A stretch of 8,327 nucleotides of DNA from Megasphaera elsdenii. Lineage in GTDB: Bacteria > Bacillota > Negativicutes > Veillonellales > Megasphaeraceae. The DNA lies in the NCBI RefSeq assembly GCF_020539865.1, contig NZ_JAJBQV010000056.1, positions 1-8,327 on the forward strand, read 5' to 3'. A program made the position numbers and the translations under genes. The notes under the pieces were generated by a model. It was given only the letters and a program-made list of their open reading frames with translations, did no database searches and was not told the DNA's origin. This document shows, piece after piece, positions 5,884-8,327 of this stretch (the stretch's first letter is position 1; the number at the start of each line of letters is the position of its first letter).

Positions 5884-6960
5884 GTGAAAGTCCGCATTAC
5901 CGATGAATTAGCCCAGCAGATTGTCGATTCGGCCAAGGCCGTCGTCGGTTGGAACGTCAATTTCATCGACCGTCATGGACGTATCATGGCCAGTACTGAC
6001 AGCGCCCGTATTGGCACCTACCACAAGGCCGGCCATGTCGCCGCCCGGACGGGACGGGTCCAGACCGTTCAGGAAGACCGCCCTGAAGAGGGGGTCAGCC
6101 AAGGTGTCAATTATCCTATCGTCATGGGCCGACAAGTCCTGGGGGTTGTCGGGATTACCGGGGAACCGGCTGTCGTCGGCCAGTACGGTTTCTTGCTGAC
6201 GAAAATCTGTGAAGTCTTCCTCCAGGAATATTGCTTGAGCCAAGAGGCGTTCAGTGAAGAAGAACATCGCAGCCGTCAAGTCATGGCCTTGATCTACCAT
6301 GATGAAGATATGGTGCAACAGCTGGCCGAAGAACAGCCGGAATTGGCAGGCAGCCAGTATGTTGCTGCCGTTTTCCGATGGCATGAGGGAACTTGCCAAG
6401 TCGGGGATTTCCGTCAGCAAATGTCTGAAACCTGTCAAAAGCTGGGGATGACCTTATATACATATATCTACCCGGATATCTTCGTTATCCTCATTCCTTG
6501 TCAAGTTTATCCGAACTGGGCTAAGAAACTGCCACGTTGGAAAGAATGGTTCTATCCAGGCGTTTCAGCGGGAATTGGGACCGAAGAGCCGTTTCACCGT
6601 ATCTACGAATCGTATCGTTTGGCCAAAATGGCCTTGCAGGCAGCGGCAGACCGGCAGGTCTTCTGCGTTCATGCTGATGATATGAAATTGGCCTTTTTAT
6701 TGCAAAGCCTGGACGGGGCCGTGCGCCGCCGCTACTGCAGGGATATTTGCCATCATTTGACGGACAGTGACATCCATTTGCTCCAGGTCTATTATCAGCA
6801 GGATTTGTCTATCCAGGAAACGGCACGGATTCTCTGTATCTACAAGAACATGCTGCAATACCGGCTGAAGCGGATTGCCGGGAAGACCGGCCTCGATCCA
6901 AGGGTGTTTTGCGATGCCGTAGCGCTGTATGTTGCGACCCTCCCTTGGTTTATAAAATAA
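5884..6960 (+). CDS. cdaR: CdaR/SdaR-family transcriptional regulator (sugar diacid/glycerate)
   Basis: The 358-residue protein has the CdaR layout. An N-terminal sugar-diacid recognition domain covers about residues 4-130, with the conserved INFIDR-like core NVNFIDRHGRIMAST at 24-38, GVNYPI at 74-79 and VLGVVGITGEP at 85-95. A divergent middle region follows, and a PucR-type helix-turn-helix lies at about 296-352 (LSIQETARILCIYKNMLQYR in 308-327). The family activates uptake and breakdown genes for glycerate, glucarate or galactarate. Its place directly before a glycerate kinase gene supports glycerate or a related acid as effector. The GTG start at 5884 has GAGGA (5870-5874) before it; no better start is seen. 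It may be cotranscribed with the ZIP gene 25 bases upstream. No hairpin terminator follows the stop. Confidence 0.88.
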   Translation: MKVRITDELAQQIVDSAKAVVGWNVNFIDRHGRIMASTDSARIGTYHKAGHVAARTGRVQTVQEDRPEEGVSQGVNYPIVMGRQVLGVVGITGEPAVVGQYGFLLTKICEVFLQEYCLSQEAFSEEEHRSRQVMALIYHDEDMVQQLAEEQPELAGSQYVAAVFRWHEGTCQVGDFRQQMSETCQKLGMTLYTYIYPDIFVILIPCQVYPNWAKKLPRWKEWFYPGVSAGIGTEEPFHRIYESYRLAKMALQAAADRQVFCVHADDMKLAFLLQSLDGAVRRRYCRDICHHLTDSDIHLLQVYYQQDLSIQETARILCIYKNMLQYRLKRIAGKTGLDPRVFCDAVALYVATLPWFIK

Positions 6961-6998
6961 AAATAATAGTAGTTTATTGTTTTTTATAACATAGAAAG

Positions 6999-7020
6999 AA
7001 GAGGCCTCTTTTGCTACACT
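6999..7020 (+). promoter_or_regulatory. Candidate operator and extended -10 promoter of the glycerate kinase gene
   Basis: AAGAGGCCTCTT (6999-7010) is a perfect 12-bp palindrome in the AT-rich gap between cdaR and the kinase gene. Immediately after it comes TGC-TACACT (7012-7020), an extended -10 with four of six consensus bases, 54 bases before the kinase ATG. No -35 is recognisable, which is typical of promoters that need an activator, and the palindrome sits where an activator such as CdaR would bind. No experimentally known CdaR site is used here; the link is positional inference. Confidence 0.4.
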
Positions 7021-7073
7021 ATAGGCATAGAGAAATACAGCCTTATGAATTCGCAAATAGAGGAGAAATCATC

Positions 7074-8219
7074 ATGAAAGTCGTTGTAGCCATTGATTCC
7101 TTGAAAAATAGTCTGACTTCCGTCGAAGCGGGCCGGGCCATCGAAGCCGGCGTCCGCAAGGCCTATGGCGGCCATCCCGTCCAGGTCATTGTCAAGCCAT
7201 TAGCCGATGGTGGGGAAGGGAACGTCGAAGCGCTCGTCGATGGGCTGAATGGTGAGCTCCGCTATGTCGGCGTCCAAGGGCCTTTAGGAGAAGCCGTTTC
7301 CTGTCCTTATGGCTATCTGCCGGGGATGGAAGCGGCCGTCATTGAAATGGCCGGTGCAGCCGGACTGGGATTGGTGCCGGCAGAACAGCGCAATCCCCTG
7401 TATACGACGACGTATGGTGTCGGCCAGGTCATGGCGCAGGCCATGGAAGCCGGCATACGCCACTTCATCATCGGTTTGGGCGGCAGCTCGACCAGTGATT
7501 GCGGCGTCGGCATGCTCCAGGCTCTGGGTTATATTTTCCGCGATGCTCAAGGGATGCCTGTTGGGTTAGGTGGACAGGAAGTAGGGCGCATTGCCTCTGT
7601 AGATGATTCCCAGGTCTTGCCGGCACTGAAAGACTGCACCTTCGATGTTGCCTGTGATGTGACCAATCCGTTATTCGGGAATTGGGGTGCTGCCTATATC
7701 TTCGGGCCCCAGAAAGGTGCGTCGCCGCAAGATGTTAAAGTCCTGGACGATGCCAGTCGATCCTTTGCTGCTGTCAACCAGCGGTATACCGGTCATGACT
7801 TGAGCTAGACAGCCGGTGTCGGTGCGGCCGGCGGTATGGGATTTGCTTTCCTGGCCTATCTGCACGGCCGCCTGCGTTCAGGCATCCAGATCGTCCTCGA
7901 TTCCATCCGCCTGGCAGAAGCTGTTCAAGATGCCGATTACGTCATCACCGGTGAAGGCAGCCTCGATGCCCAGACGGCTATGGGCAAAGCCCCGATTGGC
8001 GTAGCGAAGCTGGCTAAACAGTACGGCGCCAAAGTCATCGCCTTGGCAGGATGCACGACGGCCGATGCCGCCGAATGTAATCATCAGGGCATTGACTCCT
8101 TCTTTTCCATCGTCGATAAAGCCATGCCGTTGGAAGAAGCCATGAATAAAGAAACAGCTTTGCGCAATATGACGAACACGGCACAGCAGGTCTTCAACCT
8201 CATCCGCGCCGTCAGCTGA
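7074..8219 (+). pseudogene. glxK: Glycerate kinase (GlxK/GarK family), interrupted by in-frame TAG
   Basis: The frame from ATG 7074 (AGAGGAGA at 7058-7065) to TGA 8217-8219 spans 381 codons, the normal family length, but codon 245 is TAG (7806-7808). Both sides match the family: KPLADGGEGN (41-50), IGLGGSSTSDCG (133-144), CDVTNPLFG (194-202) and FGPQKGA (210-216) before it; AGVGAAGGMG (247-256) and VITGEGSLDAQT (290-301) after it, in the same frame. The family phosphorylates glycerate to phosphoglycerate (2-phosphoglycerate in GarK/GlxK types) with ATP. The stopped product (244 residues) lacks the glycine-rich loop and the ITGEG motif and should be inactive. Reinitiation at ATG 7836 is possible but lacks a ribosome site. 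One substitution such as CAG to TAG explains it. Alternatives are a sequencing error or readthrough. Absence of other damage points to a recent event. Confidence 0.85.
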
Positions 8220-8273
8220 TTAAGCGGCCCGAATTGTATAAAATTATATAACATTAAGGAGAATATACTATAT

Positions 8274-8327
8274 ATGCTGAAAAAAACAAAGATTGTCTGC
8301 ACTTTAGGCCCCAGTTCCAATACCCCG
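8274..8327 (+). CDS. pyk: Pyruvate kinase, N-terminus (continues beyond window)
   Basis: Only 18 codons are visible, but they read MLKKTKIVCTLGPSSNTP, the highly conserved opening of pyruvate kinase (KTKIVCTxGPxS). The enzyme converts phosphoenolpyruvate and ADP to pyruvate and ATP as the last step of glycolysis. AAGGAGA (8256-8262) precedes the ATG at about 11 bases. The 54-base gap after the kinase gene is AT-rich (TATAAA, TATATA runs around 8237-8250), which may hold a promoter, but no clear -35/-10 pair stands out and no terminator is visible, so cotranscription with the glycerate kinase gene is also possible. Confidence 0.88.
   Translation, partial: MLKKTKIVCTLGPSSNTP

Noticed and set aside
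6999..7010. Palindrome after cdaR as a terminator
   Set aside because: There is no loop and only a six-base half; a real hairpin would have about four pairs, too weak to terminate.
7011..7073. Upstream TTG start for glycerate kinase
   Set aside because: ATG 7074 has a strong ribosome site and gives the family's N-terminus (MKVVVAIDSLK); the upstream codons overlap the proposed -10.
7806..7808. TAG read as pyrrolysine or another programmed recoding
   Set aside because: Glycerate kinase is not a known recoded family and no recoding machinery or special downstream hairpin is visible; a plain nonsense change is simpler.

Overview
The window looks like an ordinary chromosomal stretch of a low-to-mid GC Firmicute. 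The mix of genes, the strong AGGAGG-type ribosome binding sites and the GTC/GCC/CTG/ATC-rich codon use would fit a Negativicute such as Megasphaera, but that placement is inference from general resemblance, not from a marker gene. No rRNA, tRNA, CRISPR array or phage module is visible.

Left part (1-1680). The window opens inside an IS200/IS605-type element: the C-terminal half of a TnpB RuvC nuclease with all visible catalytic and zinc residues, then a highly structured right end (660-799) expected to give the TnpB guide RNA (omega/reRNA). The element stops about 12 bases from the end of a minus-strand alpha/beta hydrolase gene (811-1581).

Middle part (1681-3625). A secreted D-Ala-D-Ala carboxypeptidase (1681-2832) is transcribed divergently from the hydrolase. 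It ends 9 bases from an oppositely oriented tatC remnant (2842-3285) that lacks its N-terminal third. The 5' end of that remnant abuts an unidentified plus-strand fragment (3286-3525) that has no start signal. Two genes losing their 5' ends at one point suggests a deletion or rearrangement between divergent neighbours.

Right part (3626-8327), all on the plus strand. brnQ (branched-chain amino acid carrier) has a near-consensus promoter and a perfect 13-bp hairpin terminator. Next is a ZIP/GufA-type metal transporter whose promoter carries a Fur-like 7-1-7 inverted repeat, followed 25 bases later by cdaR (sugar-diacid/glycerate-type regulator). Then comes a glycerate kinase gene of normal length (381 codons) interrupted by one in-frame TAG at codon 245, and finally the first 18 codons of pyruvate kinase. 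cdaR, glycerate kinase and pyruvate kinase form a logical set: the regulator senses glycerate or sugar diacids, the kinase makes phosphoglycerate, and pyruvate kinase finishes conversion to pyruvate. The nonsense codon means the glycerate branch is probably broken in this strain, unless it is a sequencing error or is read through.

I see no wholly new system. The most useful leads are the TAG in glycerate kinase, the Fur-like box on the ZIP gene, the tatC/orphan junction, the phased half-sites before brnQ and the guide RNA end of the TnpB element.
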